DNA of 64,000 bases from Candidatus Thiothrix putei (GTDB taxonomy: Bacteria > Pseudomonadota > Gammaproteobacteria > Thiotrichales > Thiotrichaceae), in assembly GCA_029972225.1 (NCBI GenBank), contig CP124756.1, positions 1,842,001-1,906,000 on the forward strand, given 5' to 3'. Positions within the stretch are counted from its first letter, which is position 1; the number at the start of each line of letters is the position of its first letter. Under the pieces are notes generated by a model. That model searched no databases and was not told where the DNA came from. It saw only the letters and a list, made by a program, of their open reading frames with translations. Positions 18,205-26,886 of the stretch are shown here, one piece after another. Both the position numbers and the translations under genes were made by a program.

Positions 18205-18714
18205 CCGTTTACGGCGCAACCATCACCCCCAACAATACCAGCGATTGCGTGGCAATAATCGAGGTCAGCCAGTCACCATGCACCACATTCACGGTATGCG
18301 GATGCGTCAAAAACGTCAGCACGCTAAAACTCAGGTACAACAGCAATGACCACACCACAAAGGCAAACGCCCAACACGCCAACGCCAATTGCGGGTAGCC
18401 GTGTTGATGCAGCAAAATCCCCACCACATTGGTCGATACCACCAGCGTAAAAAACGCAAATACCCGCCGGATATTCAACAAGTCGATTTTCACCGCTTGC
18501 GGGAAACGCCATAAACGCCAAGCACTCAAACCCAGCATGATGACCCATGTCAGCAACGCTGCCATGAATAGCCCCTCCGCCAGCAGCGTTTGCCCGATCA
18601 TGTCAAACGCAATGCTCAAGATGCCGCTCGCCATTGCTACTGCGAAGTAGCCGGGTGGCAAGCCTTCCAGCCAGCGCAGGGTATTGTTATCTTTTAGATT
18701 TTCTAGCGCATTGT

Positions 18715-19422
18715 TCATGTACCCACACTTTCCTCATACGTTTTGCCATCGCGAATATGATACAGCCGTTTAAAGGTCGGAATAATCTTCTCATCATGCG
18801 TGACCACAATAATCGCGGTTTGATGCTGTTGCGCCATGTCGTTGAGGATTTTTACCACCGCTAATGCCCGTTCGCCATCCAGCGGCGCGGTGGGTTCGTC
18901 GGCAAGAATTACTGGCGGATTATTTGCCAACGCCCGCGCAATCGACACGCGCTGTTGTTCACCACCGGAGAGCAGTGCCGGATTGGATTTGGCGCGATGG
19001 GCTACGTCGAGAGCTTCGAGTAATTCCAACGCACGGCGGCGGGCTTCCTTGTTGGATTTGCCCGCCAGCATCGGCAACAGCGCCACATTGTCGGTCACGT
19101 CCAAAAACGGGATCAGGTACGGGGCTTGGAACACAAAGCCGATGCGGTCACGGCGTAAGGTGCGTAAATCTTTCACCTTCCATACCCCATCGAAAATGGC
19201 TTCGCCGCCCAAAAACATCTGCCCTGCGGTCGGGTCAATCACTGCGCCCAGACATTTCAGCAAGGTACTTTTGCCCGAACCGCTGGGGCCGACCAGCCCA
19301 ACGACTTCGCCGGGGGCAATGCGCATATCCACGCCTTTGAGCGCATCCACCGCCGTGTCGCCGCTGCCGTAACGTTTGCATAAGCCGCGTAATTCAATCG
19401 CCGGAGTGGTGTTATCTGCCAT
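18715..19422 (-). CDS. MacB/LolD-type ABC transporter ATP-binding protein
   Basis: The 235-residue ATPase has Walker A GPSGSGKST, the Q-loop in FVFQAPYLIPF, signature LSGGEQQRVSIARAL and Walker B VILADEPTAPLD. It powers the FtsX-like permease encoded 2 bp upstream in the operon. It belongs to the group that drives MacB-like and LolCDE-like mechanotransmission rather than classic import. Its stop overlaps the start of the TDT transporter gene by 4 bases. Substrate unknown. Confidence 0.92.
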   Translation of the reverse strand: MADNTTPAIELRGLCKRYGSGDTAVDALKGVDMRIAPGEVVGLVGPSGSGKSTLLKCLGAVIDPTAGQMFLGGEAIFDGVWKVKDLRTLRRDRIGFVFQAPYLIPFLDVTDNVALLPMLAGKSNKEARRRALELLEALDVAHRAKSNPALLSGGEQQRVSIARALANNPPVILADEPTAPLDGERALAVVKILNDMAQQHQTAIIVVTHDEKIIPTFKRLYHIRDGKTYEESVGT

Positions 19423-19424
19423 GT

Positions 19425-20618
19425 TCAGCCTCCTATGGCTTCAGCGGGATCAACTTTTAACGCGGCGCGAATCGCCATGACGCTCGCCAGCGTACACACC
19501 ACCACGATCACCAGCAGCCCCAGCACAGCATCCAGCGGTAACAGCAAGACGTATTTGGGGAAAACGGGTGCCCACAAGGTCGCCACCGTTTTGCCGATAA
19601 TGAAACCCACCAGCCCCAAGCCGAGGGATTCCTGCAAAATCATCCACGAAATCGTGCTGTTGCGCGTGCCGATCAGCTTCAACACCGCAATTTCGCGGAT
19701 TTTGCCCAGCGTCATGGTGTAGATGATGAACGATACAATCGCGGTGCTGACAATGGTGAGGATGACGAGAAACAAGCCGATTTGCTTGGCGGAGGTGGCA
19801 ATCAGTTTTTTCACCGAAATCTCTTCCATGTCGGCGTAGGTGTAGGCTTGCAGGTGTTTCCAGCGTTGGATGTCTGCCGCCAGTTGCGCCGCATCCCACC
19901 CCGCCCGCACTTGCACCAGCACGGCATTGACGTTGTGGCTGGTGGTTTGGCTCATCTGCACCGCTTCCAGCAAACCCGGCACGTTGGGGCGGTTGAAAGC
20001 GGGGTTGGCGGCGGTACGTTCACGCCCGCTCACAATCGCGTCGTTGTCTTTTTGGAATTGTGCCGCTTGTGCATCCGCCAGCGGGATAAACACCATCGGG
20101 TCGCCGCCGGACGATACCGTGCGTTGGCTCAAGCCGACAATGGTGTACTCGTTGCGGCGAATGCGGATTTTTTCGCCCAGCTTGAAACCGGCTTTCACGT
20201 CCGCCACGGCTTCGTAATGCGAACGGGTCACGTGCCGTCCGGCAATCAGTGACGGCGGCGCACCCGGTTGCCCCGACCCGAAACCGACGACCATGACGCG
20301 GGTATCCTTACCCTGATGCTGCACTTGCATGGTGAAATAGGTGACATTGGCGGCTTGTTGCACCCCCGGCATTCCCAAAATGCTGCGGTAAACATCGTCG
20401 GGCAGGCTGGACGATTCGGCGTAAGGCCCTTGGGTATCTTTTTGCACCACCCATACATCCGCCTGACTGTTGCGCAATAACACCTGCGCGTCATCCACCA
20501 TGCCACGAAAAATCCCCGCCATCGACAGCGTGACCCCGATCAGCAAACCCAAGCCAATGCCAGTGAGGACGTATTTTGACCACGAATGCGCAATGTCACG
20601 GGCGGCAAGGCTGATCAT
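19425..20618 (-). CDS. FtsX/MacB-like ABC transporter permease
   Basis: The 397-residue protein has the four-helix FtsX/MacB layout. One N-terminal membrane segment (WSKYVLTGIGLGLLIGVTL) is followed by a large periplasmic domain (about 40-265) and three C-terminal segments (LFLVILTIVSTAIVSFIIY, LGLGLVGFIIGKTVATLW, AVLGLLVIVVVCTLASVMA). It overlaps the adaptor gene upstream by 4 bases. Together with adaptor and ATPase it forms a tripartite efflux pump of DevBCA/MacAB type. Confidence 0.9.
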   Translation of the reverse strand: MISLAARDIAHSWSKYVLTGIGLGLLIGVTLSMAGIFRGMVDDAQVLLRNSQADVWVVQKDTQGPYAESSSLPDDVYRSILGMPGVQQAANVTYFTMQVQHQGKDTRVMVVGFGSGQPGAPPSLIAGRHVTRSHYEAVADVKAGFKLGEKIRIRRNEYTIVGLSQRTVSSGGDPMVFIPLADAQAAQFQKDNDAIVSGRERTAANPAFNRPNVPGLLEAVQMSQTTSHNVNAVLVQVRAGWDAAQLAADIQRWKHLQAYTYADMEEISVKKLIATSAKQIGLFLVILTIVSTAIVSFIIYTMTLGKIREIAVLKLIGTRNSTISWMILQESLGLGLVGFIIGKTVATLWAPVFPKYVLLLPLDAVLGLLVIVVVCTLASVMAIRAALKVDPAEAIGG

Positions 20619-21787
20619 AGTTTCTCTACCACTTTGATTTTGCTATCAGCACTGAGGGCGCTGCTGGTGTAGACCACGATGGTGTCATCCGCCTGCAAGC
20701 CGCTGAGGATTTCTACCTGACCGTCGAGCGAATGGATGCCAGTTTGCACAGAGGTGAATTGCAGGCTGTTGTCAGGGTTGAGTTTCCATACGCCGGATTG
20801 CCCCGTTTGTTGCTGAATGGCGGCGTTGGGAATCACCAGCGCGGAATCTTTTTGTCCGGTTTGCAGGGTGACTTCCGCCAGTTCGCCAGAGGATAACGCA
20901 GCGGGAACAGGGGTGAACGCGATGCCGACAAGGCGTTCTTCGGTGACGCTATCGCTTAACGGTTCGATGCGTACCAGCTTGCCGGGTAAGGCTTGTTGCG
21001 GGGCAGAACGCAGGGTGATGCTTGCCGTTTGCCCCGCTTGTAAACCCAAGGCAAGGCGTTGGTCGATGCGGGCTTTGACCCAGTAGCTTTGCGGGTCAGC
21101 AAGGGTGAGAACCGCCTGACCTGCAACCAGCGTTGTGCCCGGTTCGGCATCGCGGCTGGTGATCATGCCTGCAACGGGCGCGGTCAGGGTGAGGTTGGCT
21201 TGTTGTTGGCGCAAGGCTTGCTGTTCGGCTTGCAGGCGTTGCTGTTCCTTTTTGGCGACAGCGGCGGCGGCATGGCTGGCTTCCACAGCGGCGTTGGCAA
21301 CGGCTAAATCTTGCTGACGGGCATCGCTGCTGCTTTGGCTGACGAGTGCTTTGGCGGCAAGGATTTGCTGACGCTGGGCTTCGTGCTGGGCAAGGGTGAA
21401 ACGGGCGTTCGCCTCCTTGGTTTGCGCGTTGGCACTGGCGATGCTGGCAGTGGCGCGTTCGGCGGCTAAACCAGCGGCTTGAATGCGGGAATCCAGGTCA
21501 ACCGAATCCATGATTGCCAAGGTTTGCCCCGCTTGCACGCTGTCGCCGACATCGACCAACACTTGCTGGACGCGCCCCGCAGCCGTGGGGTCGATGCGGT
21601 AGTTGTAACGCGCTTCCACCGTACCAATGCCAAACACGCTGGCACTGATGGCTTGGTTTGTCACCGTCGCTACCGTGATGCGGGTGGCTGCCATTGACCC
21701 TTGTTGGGTCACGACCCAGCCAAAACCGCCCAGCACCACCACGACAATCAGCGGTAACAAGATTTTTTTCAATAACGGCGATGTCAT
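20615..21787 (-). CDS. HlyD/MacA-type periplasmic adaptor protein
   Basis: The 390-residue protein has an N-terminal membrane anchor (LLKKILLPLIVVVVLGGFGW). A lipoyl/barrel-sandwich half (RIDPTAAGRVQQVLVDVGDS) is followed by a long Ala/Gln-rich coiled hairpin (about 105-190) and the second half-motif (LTAPVAGMITSRDAEPGT), then beta-barrel domains. It links the inner-membrane permease to an outer-membrane channel not encoded here. Start ATG 21787 is chosen because it overlaps the TetR stop (ATGA); upstream codons to 21829 lie inside the regulator gene. Confidence 0.9.
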   Translation of the reverse strand: MTSPLLKKILLPLIVVVVLGGFGWVVTQQGSMAATRITVATVTNQAISASVFGIGTVEARYNYRIDPTAAGRVQQVLVDVGDSVQAGQTLAIMDSVDLDSRIQAAGLAAERATASIASANAQTKEANARFTLAQHEAQRQQILAAKALVSQSSSDARQQDLAVANAAVEASHAAAAVAKKEQQRLQAEQQALRQQQANLTLTAPVAGMITSRDAEPGTTLVAGQAVLTLADPQSYWVKARIDQRLALGLQAGQTASITLRSAPQQALPGKLVRIEPLSDSVTEERLVGIAFTPVPAALSSGELAEVTLQTGQKDSALVIPNAAIQQQTGQSGVWKLNPDNSLQFTSVQTGIHSLDGQVEILSGLQADDTIVVYTSSALSADSKIKVVEKL

Positions 21788-22404
21788 GGCGCAACCTCCT
21801 GACGGATAGCACTTAAATACAATGCCCATACCCCCGCCATCATGGGCTGAATGCTGGTGCTTGAACCCAGCAACATGGCTTGCATCACCAAGCCCTGAAT
21901 CGAGCCGATGAATAAGGTGGCAGCACTGCGTTCATCCAGACTTGGCGAGACTTGCCCAGCGGTTTTGGCTTGCTGGAGTACGCGGATCAGAATGCCGCTG
22001 TAGGTTTGCAACATCGCCGCGACTTGCTGCTTGACGGGGGAAGCGGCGGGTTGCTGCAACTCGTGGAAAATGAAGCGCGGCACACCGGGGTTTTCCTGCA
22101 CAAATTGCAGGTGGGCGTGGAAAATATTGTCCAGACTGGTGAGCGGGTCGGGGGATGCTTGCGCCGCCGTTTGCACCAAGGGCAGCAAGGTGGCTTCCAG
22201 CCATTGCGCCACGTTCAACCAAATCGCCTGTTTATTGGGAAAGTGACGAAAGACTGCGCCTTGGCTCAAGCCGACCGCTTTGGCAATGTCGGTGGTGGTA
22301 ATGCTGGCGGGTTCTTGTTGTGCCGCCAGATTTAGCACTGCCTGCACCATTTCGGCTTGGCGGGCTTGTGCCGGTTGGCGTAGGGAAACGGTGGCAGCAT
22401 TCAT
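21784..22404 (-). CDS. TetR/AcrR-family repressor
   Basis: The 206-residue protein has an N-terminal helix-turn-helix (ITTTDIAKAVGLSQGAVFRHF, about 36-56) and a helical ligand-binding C-terminal domain. It is the first gene of the operon continuing with adaptor, permease, ATPase and TDT transporter, so it most likely represses its own operon. A near-perfect dyad lies 18 bp upstream of its start. The inducer is unknown. Confidence 0.9.
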   Translation of the reverse strand: MNAATVSLRQPAQARQAEMVQAVLNLAAQQEPASITTTDIAKAVGLSQGAVFRHFPNKQAIWLNVAQWLEATLLPLVQTAAQASPDPLTSLDNIFHAHLQFVQENPGVPRFIFHELQQPAASPVKQQVAAMLQTYSGILIRVLQQAKTAGQVSPSLDERSAATLFIGSIQGLVMQAMLLGSSTSIQPMMAGVWALYLSAIRQEVAP

Positions 22405-22422
22405 GGCAGGTATTCCAGTGTT

Positions 22423-22448
22423 TATGTTAGCGAGTACTTACTAACATA
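22423..22448. promoter_or_regulatory. TetR-type operator dyad
   Basis: The 26-bp sequence with arms tatgttag and ctaacata around cgagtactta is symmetrical at 22 of 26 positions. It lies immediately upstream of the TetR-family gene, which is where an autoregulatory operator would be expected. Confidence 0.65.
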
Positions 22449-23682
22449 GTACGGCGGACACGTGCGAAATGCAATCCCTGTGTTTATCGCCCGGTCAGCA
22501 AGGCATACAACTGCGGCAATTTCTGTGGCAACTCTTCCGCCTTTTTCACCAGCACCCAGCCGTTTTGCCCAAACAGACGCGGCAAATAATCTTCCGCCTT
22601 ATCGTCGATGGTGACGCAAAACGGTTTCAAGCCTTTGCGCCGCGCTTCCTGTAACGCCATGCGCGTGTCTTCCAGCCCGTAACGCCCTTCGTAAATGTCG
22701 AGGTCGTTGGGTTTGCCATCGGTCAGCAGCAATAGCAGTTTTTGCTGCGAAGGCTCGGCTTCCAGCAATTGCGTGGCGTGGCGGATCGCAGCACCCATGC
22801 GGGTGTAATAGCCGGGTTGGGTAGCCATAATGCGTCCGCGTACTTGCCCGTCGTAGCGTTCGGTAAACTTTTTCAGGTGGTAAAAGCGCACGTTCTGGCG
22901 ATTGAGCGAGTTAAAGCCGTAAAGGGCGAAACGGTCGCGGGTGGCACTCAGGCTTTCGGCAAACAGGATCAGCGCGTCACGCACCACGTCCACCACCCGC
23001 GCAGTATTGCTGACCCAACTGTCGGTGGACATGGAAAAATCCGCCAGCAACAGACACGACAAATCACGCCCTTGTTCACGGCAATCGCGGTAGACCATTG
23101 GCATATCGACTTGCCCGCGCTGGTGTTCGGTGAGGTGCAGGATGTAACTATCGGTGTCGAGTTCTGTGCCGTCTTGCTGGTGATTGCGCCATTCGCGGCG
23201 CGGTTGCAGGGCTTCAAAGCGGCGGCGTAGTTTGCGGGCGGGGGCTTGCAAATGGACGGGCAAGGCGAGTTCTTGCGCCCCGCGTGGCAGCATGACTTGC
23301 AGACGGCAATGGTTGGGCAACAGGCGTTGCTTGCGATAATCCCATTCGGGGAGGGGGATGCCTTCCCCTTGCGGAAGGTCGTCGTACTCGGCGTTGGGTA
23401 AATCCAGATCGAGTTTGATTTTCTGGGAACTGGCTTTGCGGTCACGCGCTACGGTGATCACGTCCATGTCTTCAGCAGCGCGGGCGGCATCGTCGTTGGG
23501 GTCTTCGTCGGTGGTGCGGTTAACGGGGGTGTATTCTGTCCAGGAAAACAGGCTTTCAAGGCGGAATAGTAATAAGCCGCTGTTGCCGTCGGGCATGTCG
23601 GTGCGTTCGGCGCGTTGGCGTTTGCTGCTGGCGGCGGGGGCTTGGCTGTTGGAGTTGGATTCGGGAGGCGCGGGTGCTGCTA

Positions 23683-24818
23683 TACCTTACAGCGTCAAGA
23701 CCTGAACATTTTTAAAGGTTTGAAAATTTGTTGTCATCAACTGGGTCAGTTCTTTCTTGTGATCGGTATCCAGCTTGTCGAGACAGTTGGTGATGGCCGC
23801 CTTGAAAGCGGGAAACTTATCATAGTATTTCGAGTACAAGCATTTTTTCTTGACGAACTTCCACAACCGTTCAATCAGATTGAGGTTGGGTGAATAGGTC
23901 GGTAAAAATAATAGTTCAATATTGAGCCTTTTCGCACAGGCAAACACGGCTTCACAGCGTTGATACTTGGCATTATCCAAGACCAAAGTGATCGGTATTT
24001 TGAGTGCTAACGCTGCAATTTTTTCCAATAATTCACACACGCTGTTAGCGTTGATATAGGAGTCGTTAGTGATCGTGATGAGTTGTAGCGTTATCGCATT
24101 GAGTGCGCCCAATACGTTGTAGCGTTGTCGACCACAGGGGGCTTTGATGAATACGCGGGAAAATGACCACAAAAACCCCAGAAACGGTGCTAACACGAAG
24201 TGGGCGGCATCGACAAAAAAAGGGCGCGTTTGCCCTCCTTAGCCTCCTGAATGCGCGGTTTTAGTTCATTTTCCAGGAACTTTTCTTGTGCTTCCACATC
24301 AGCTTTGGCGGGTATCATCCCCACTTTATGGATGTCCATCCCTATTTTCTTCATAAAGACACGTACCCTGTCCTCACTGCGTTTGATGCCTGTCAGCTCC
24401 TCAATCTTAGCGGCTGCCGCCTTGCTGGTTGCGGGGGGATATTCACGAAAATAGGCTTCAATCTTGTCTTTATATGCCATCAAATCACTCTGTGGTTTAT
24501 TGAATCGTATTTCTTTAAGAGCTTCTAAACCGTTAGGTTGTAGGTAGGCGTTTAGGTAGGCAAGCAGCGTGGCTTCTGTAATCCTTTCCAATCGTTTGAT
24601 TTCCTTATGCGTCAACTGTTGGGATTTCAGGTACAGCACGGACATTTTCTTACGGACTCTGGGATGAGGATGGCGCTCCTTCCAGTAGAACAGCTCCGCT
24701 ATCTCATCCTCAGTGAAAGTGATTTTTAATGTCATACATTACTCATGGCTGCTTTTGTTACCAGTCATCTAACCATATTTCCCTGATCAAAAAAACTATT
24801 TTATGGCACGGACTGGTA
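23683..24818 (-). mobile_element. IS630-family element, type B copy 1
   Basis: The 1136-bp element has tips tacc...ggta and flanking TA duplication (23681-23682, 24819-24820). It is distinct in sequence from type A copies. A second copy at 56124-57258 differs by one base in a homopolymer and at least one substitution (ccctgatcaa versus ccttgatcaa near the right end). Confidence 0.92.
23687..24735 (-). CDS. IS630-family transposase, type B, two frames joined at a U7 run
   Basis: The first frame (24735 to 24190) encodes helix-turn-helix domains starting MTLKITFTEDEIAELFYWKE. The second (to 23687) encodes the DDE core: ITLVLDNAKYQ, then [18 protein letters not shown]. They meet at seven T in the coding strand (24216-24222), after GKRAL. 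A -1 shift there would give [17 protein letters not shown], matching the uninterrupted sequence of type A. This fits programmed or slippage-based production of a fused transposase, known for some IS630 elements. Confidence 0.8.
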
Positions 24819-24936
24819 TAAGGAAACCGGCGTGGTGGGTTGTGGGGTGTTGGGTGGCGGAATGAGGGTTAGGGGGAGTTCGGTGGCTTCGGGGTGGATG
24901 GTTTGCCATGCGGTGAGGAGGCGTTGATGGCGGGTT

Positions 24937-24954
24937 GTCGGACTGAAGTCCGAC
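24937..24954. repeat. Short palindromic repeat inside norD
   Basis: The palindrome gtcggactgaagtccgac is a REP-like unit of a kind scattered in many proteobacterial genomes. Here it lies in frame within norD and adds RSDFSPT to a variable part of the protein. Confidence 0.6.
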
Positions 24955-25308
24955 CTACTGGCGGTGGTGGTTAGCCACAAATACATTTCGCGATTCAATT
25001 CACGTTGTGGGAATAGGGCGATGCTGTCGGGCAAATTCAGGCTTTCCGCATCACGCCATGCTGCTTGCGTTTTTAGCCCTGTTCCGGCAATGCGTTGCAT
25101 GAGATTGCGCGGGGCATTGCTGGCAACGTCGGTGCTTTGGCGGATTTGTAAACCCGCGTCGCCGCTCAAGGCGCGTAATACAATGCCAAGGGTTTTGCGC
25201 ATTTCGTCCAAATTGACCCGCGCTTGGGGGTATTCATGGTTTACACTTTGCGTAACCAATTTGTGCCAAACTTTACCTACCCATTCTTCCATTGTTAGCC
25301 TTTATTGC

Positions 25309-26001
25309 ATGAAATTAGATAATTACACCCTGACTGTCTTGCACCGCTCGCCGCTGTTTCGCGCCCTTGAACCCGATCAGTTCAATGCCTTGGTGGATAC
25401 GGCGCATTTGTACACCTTGAACGAAGGCGAATTTTTGTTTCGGCAGGGCGACCCGATGAACGAAGTTTTCGTGTGCAGCAAGGGCTTTATGAAACTGTTC
25501 CGCCTGACTCCGAATGGTGATGAGAAAGTGGTGGACATTATTGCCCCCGGTAGCAGTTTCGCCGAAGCGGTGTTGTTCATGGGCGGGCAGCAATATCCGG
25601 TACACGCGGTGGCGCTCAAACCCGCCATCGTTGTCGGCATCAATGCAGCGCAATACGAACAAATGCTGCGATCTTCCATCGACCTGTGCTTCGGCATGAT
25701 GGGGCTGATGAGCCGCAGGATGCACTGGTTGCTGAACGAAGTTGACCGTTTGACGCTGCATAATGCTACTTTCCGCCTGGTAATTTGGTTGCTGGAAATG
25801 CGGTGCAGTGATCCTTCCTGTGACCGCATTGTGCTGGATGTGCCGAAGCATGTCGTGGCTTCGCGCCTGTCGATCAAGCCTGAAACGTTCTCGCGCATCC
25901 TCAAGCGCCTTGCCAGCCAAGAGCTGATTGCAGTGAATGATCAGCATATTACCTTGCTGGATGTGGCGGCGCTGGAAGCGTTGGTACGCATCGAGCTTTA
26001 A
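25309..26001 (+). CDS. Crp/Fnr-family regulator, DNR-like
   Basis: The 230-residue protein has an N-terminal cyclic-nucleotide-binding-type sensor fold (GEFLFRQGDPMNEVFVCSKG, about 38-57), a dimerisation helix and a C-terminal winged helix (LSIKPETFSRILKRL, about 182-196). It lacks the FNR N-terminal cysteine cluster, which fits DNR-type nitric-oxide regulators. The start is ATG 25309; upstream codons lie in norD antisense. It lies on the opposite strand in the gap between norQ and norD, 16 bp from the norD start, its stop overlapping that of norQ. The FNR-like box before norQ is its natural target. Confidence 0.85.
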   Translation: MKLDNYTLTVLHRSPLFRALEPDQFNALVDTAHLYTLNEGEFLFRQGDPMNEVFVCSKGFMKLFRLTPNGDEKVVDIIAPGSSFAEAVLFMGGQQYPVHAVALKPAIVVGINAAQYEQMLRSSIDLCFGMMGLMSRRMHWLLNEVDRLTLHNATFRLVIWLLEMRCSDPSCDRIVLDVPKHVVASRLSIKPETFSRILKRLASQELIAVNDQHITLLDVAALEALVRIEL

Positions 26002-26795
26002 GCGAAAAATGTATTAACCACTTCCATTAAGGCTTCCACCGTTTCGGGGTCATCGGTCAGTGGCTCGACCAGCGCGGCGCGGCAGGCGGCGAGTGGCTCG
26101 AAGCCGTCCTGCATTAGCGTAGCGGTATAGACCAGTAAACGGGTGGAGTCGGATTCTTCCAGATCATGTTCTTTTAGCACCCGCAAGGCGTTTGCCAGCT
26201 TGACCAGTTGCGCGGCGAGTTGGGTATCCACACCGGTTTCTTGCGCCACAATACGGGTTTCGATCTCTGGTTTGGGATAGTCGAAACGCAGTGCCACGAA
26301 ACGCTGGCGGGTAGAGGGTTTCATGCCCTTGAGCAAATTCTGGTAGCCGGGGTTGTAGGACACCACCAGCATGAATTCGGGCGGCGCGTGTAAGGTTTCG
26401 CCCGTGCGTTCGATGGGCAGGATGCGGCGGTTGTCGGAGAGTGGGTGCAAGATCACGGTGGTATCTTTGCGGGCTTCCACCACTTCATCCAGATAGCAGA
26501 TTGCGCCTTCGCGCACCGCACGGGTTAAGGGGCCGTCGTTCCAGTAGGTTTCGCCATCGCCGATGAGATGCCGCCCGACCAAATCTGCTGCGCTTAAATC
26601 GTCGTGGCAGGCAACCGTGTACAGCGGTCTGCCCAGCTTGGCTGCCATGTGTTCGACGAAGCGGGTTTTGCCGCAACCCGTGGGGCCTTTCAGCAAAACC
26701 GGCAGTTGGCGGCGGAAGGCGTGTTCAAACAGCGTCACTTCCTGCGCTTGGGCTTGGTAATGCGGGAGGATCAAATCGTGTGCGCGGCAATTCAT
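25998..26795 (-). CDS. norQ: NorQ-type MoxR AAA+ ATPase
   Basis: The 265-residue ATPase has Walker A LLKGPTGCGKT (34-44), Walker B ICYLDEVVEAR (99-109), a sensor-1 region (FMLVVSYNPGYQ) and a C-terminal lid. NorQ/CbbQ proteins with a VWA partner load metals or remodel their target enzymes; NorQ-NorD matures nitric oxide reductase. It starts 62 bp downstream of an FNR/DNR-type box. The partner gene norD lies on the same strand beyond the oppositely oriented regulator. CbbQ is a possible alternative, but the paired norD-like gene and Dnr-like regulator favour NorQ. Confidence 0.87.
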   Translation of the reverse strand: MNCRAHDLILPHYQAQAQEVTLFEHAFRRQLPVLLKGPTGCGKTRFVEHMAAKLGRPLYTVACHDDLSAADLVGRHLIGDGETYWNDGPLTRAVREGAICYLDEVVEARKDTTVILHPLSDNRRILPIERTGETLHAPPEFMLVVSYNPGYQNLLKGMKPSTRQRFVALRFDYPKPEIETRIVAQETGVDTQLAAQLVKLANALRVLKEHDLEESDSTRLLVYTATLMQDGFEPLAACRAALVEPLTDDPETVEALMEVVNTFFA

Positions 26796-26856
26796 GTCTT
26801 ATACCCATTCAAATCAAGCATGGGGCAAGATTATGGCAATGCAGCACACCGGGGCA

Positions 26857-26870
26857 TTGACTCAGGTCAA
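26857..26870 (-). promoter_or_regulatory. FNR/DNR-type box upstream of norQ
   Basis: The sequence ttgactcaggtcaa is a perfect TTGAC-N4-GTCAA palindrome. On the minus strand, cataat (26835-26830) follows 21 bases after it, matching the geometry of a class II FNR-family promoter (box near -41.5). The norQ ATG is 62 bp downstream of the box. Confidence 0.7.
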
Positions 26871-26886
26871 GCGCCCGAACCCTGTT

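Larger units (their letters stand above)
14708..18212 (+). mobile_element. IS66-family element (copy 1) interrupted by IS630
   Basis: Ends gtaagcgacc...(left) and ...ggtcattctagccc inverted (right) bound the element. It is flanked by an 8-bp duplication ggcgcaac at 14700-14707 and 18213-18220, the usual size for IS66. It carries tnpA, tnpB and tnpC. An IS630 (15562-16690) sits in the tnpC start region at a duplicated TA. The same IS66::IS630 arrangement recurs at 59309-62812 with a different target duplication, so the composite moved as a unit. Confidence 0.93.
14147..18718 (-). pseudogene. TDT/SLAC1-family (TehA-like) transporter split by IS66
   Basis: The N-terminal half (18718 down to 18213, about 168 residues, MNNALENLKDNNTLRWLEGL) and C-terminal half (14707 down to 14147) are separated by an IS66 insertion. 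Removing the element and one target copy joins them in frame (VMVAP then DLGIYTDYMLVEVH), giving a normal-length protein with about 10 membrane segments. The family includes TehA, malate permeases and Ssu1-type sulfite exporters; in a sulfur oxidiser, sulfite export is an attractive but unproven role. The start overlaps the end of the ABC ATPase gene, making it the last cistron of the TetR-controlled efflux operon. It is almost certainly inactive now. Confidence 0.88.
22484..25292 (-). pseudogene. norD: norD-like VWA protein split by IS630 type B
   Basis: The N-terminal part (25292 down to 24821, MEEWVGKVWHKLV...) and the C-terminal part (below 23683) flank an IS630 inserted at a duplicated TA. 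The C-terminal part has a von Willebrand A domain with a degenerate MIDAS (LADFSMSTDSW, later LLLLTDGKPND). NorD works with the MoxR-type ATPase NorQ to insert the non-haem iron into the NO reductase NorB. Removing the IS gives a protein of NorD type. A palindromic repeat encodes RSDFSPT within the N-terminal part. The gene should be non-functional as it stands; norCB is not in the window. Confidence 0.85.
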
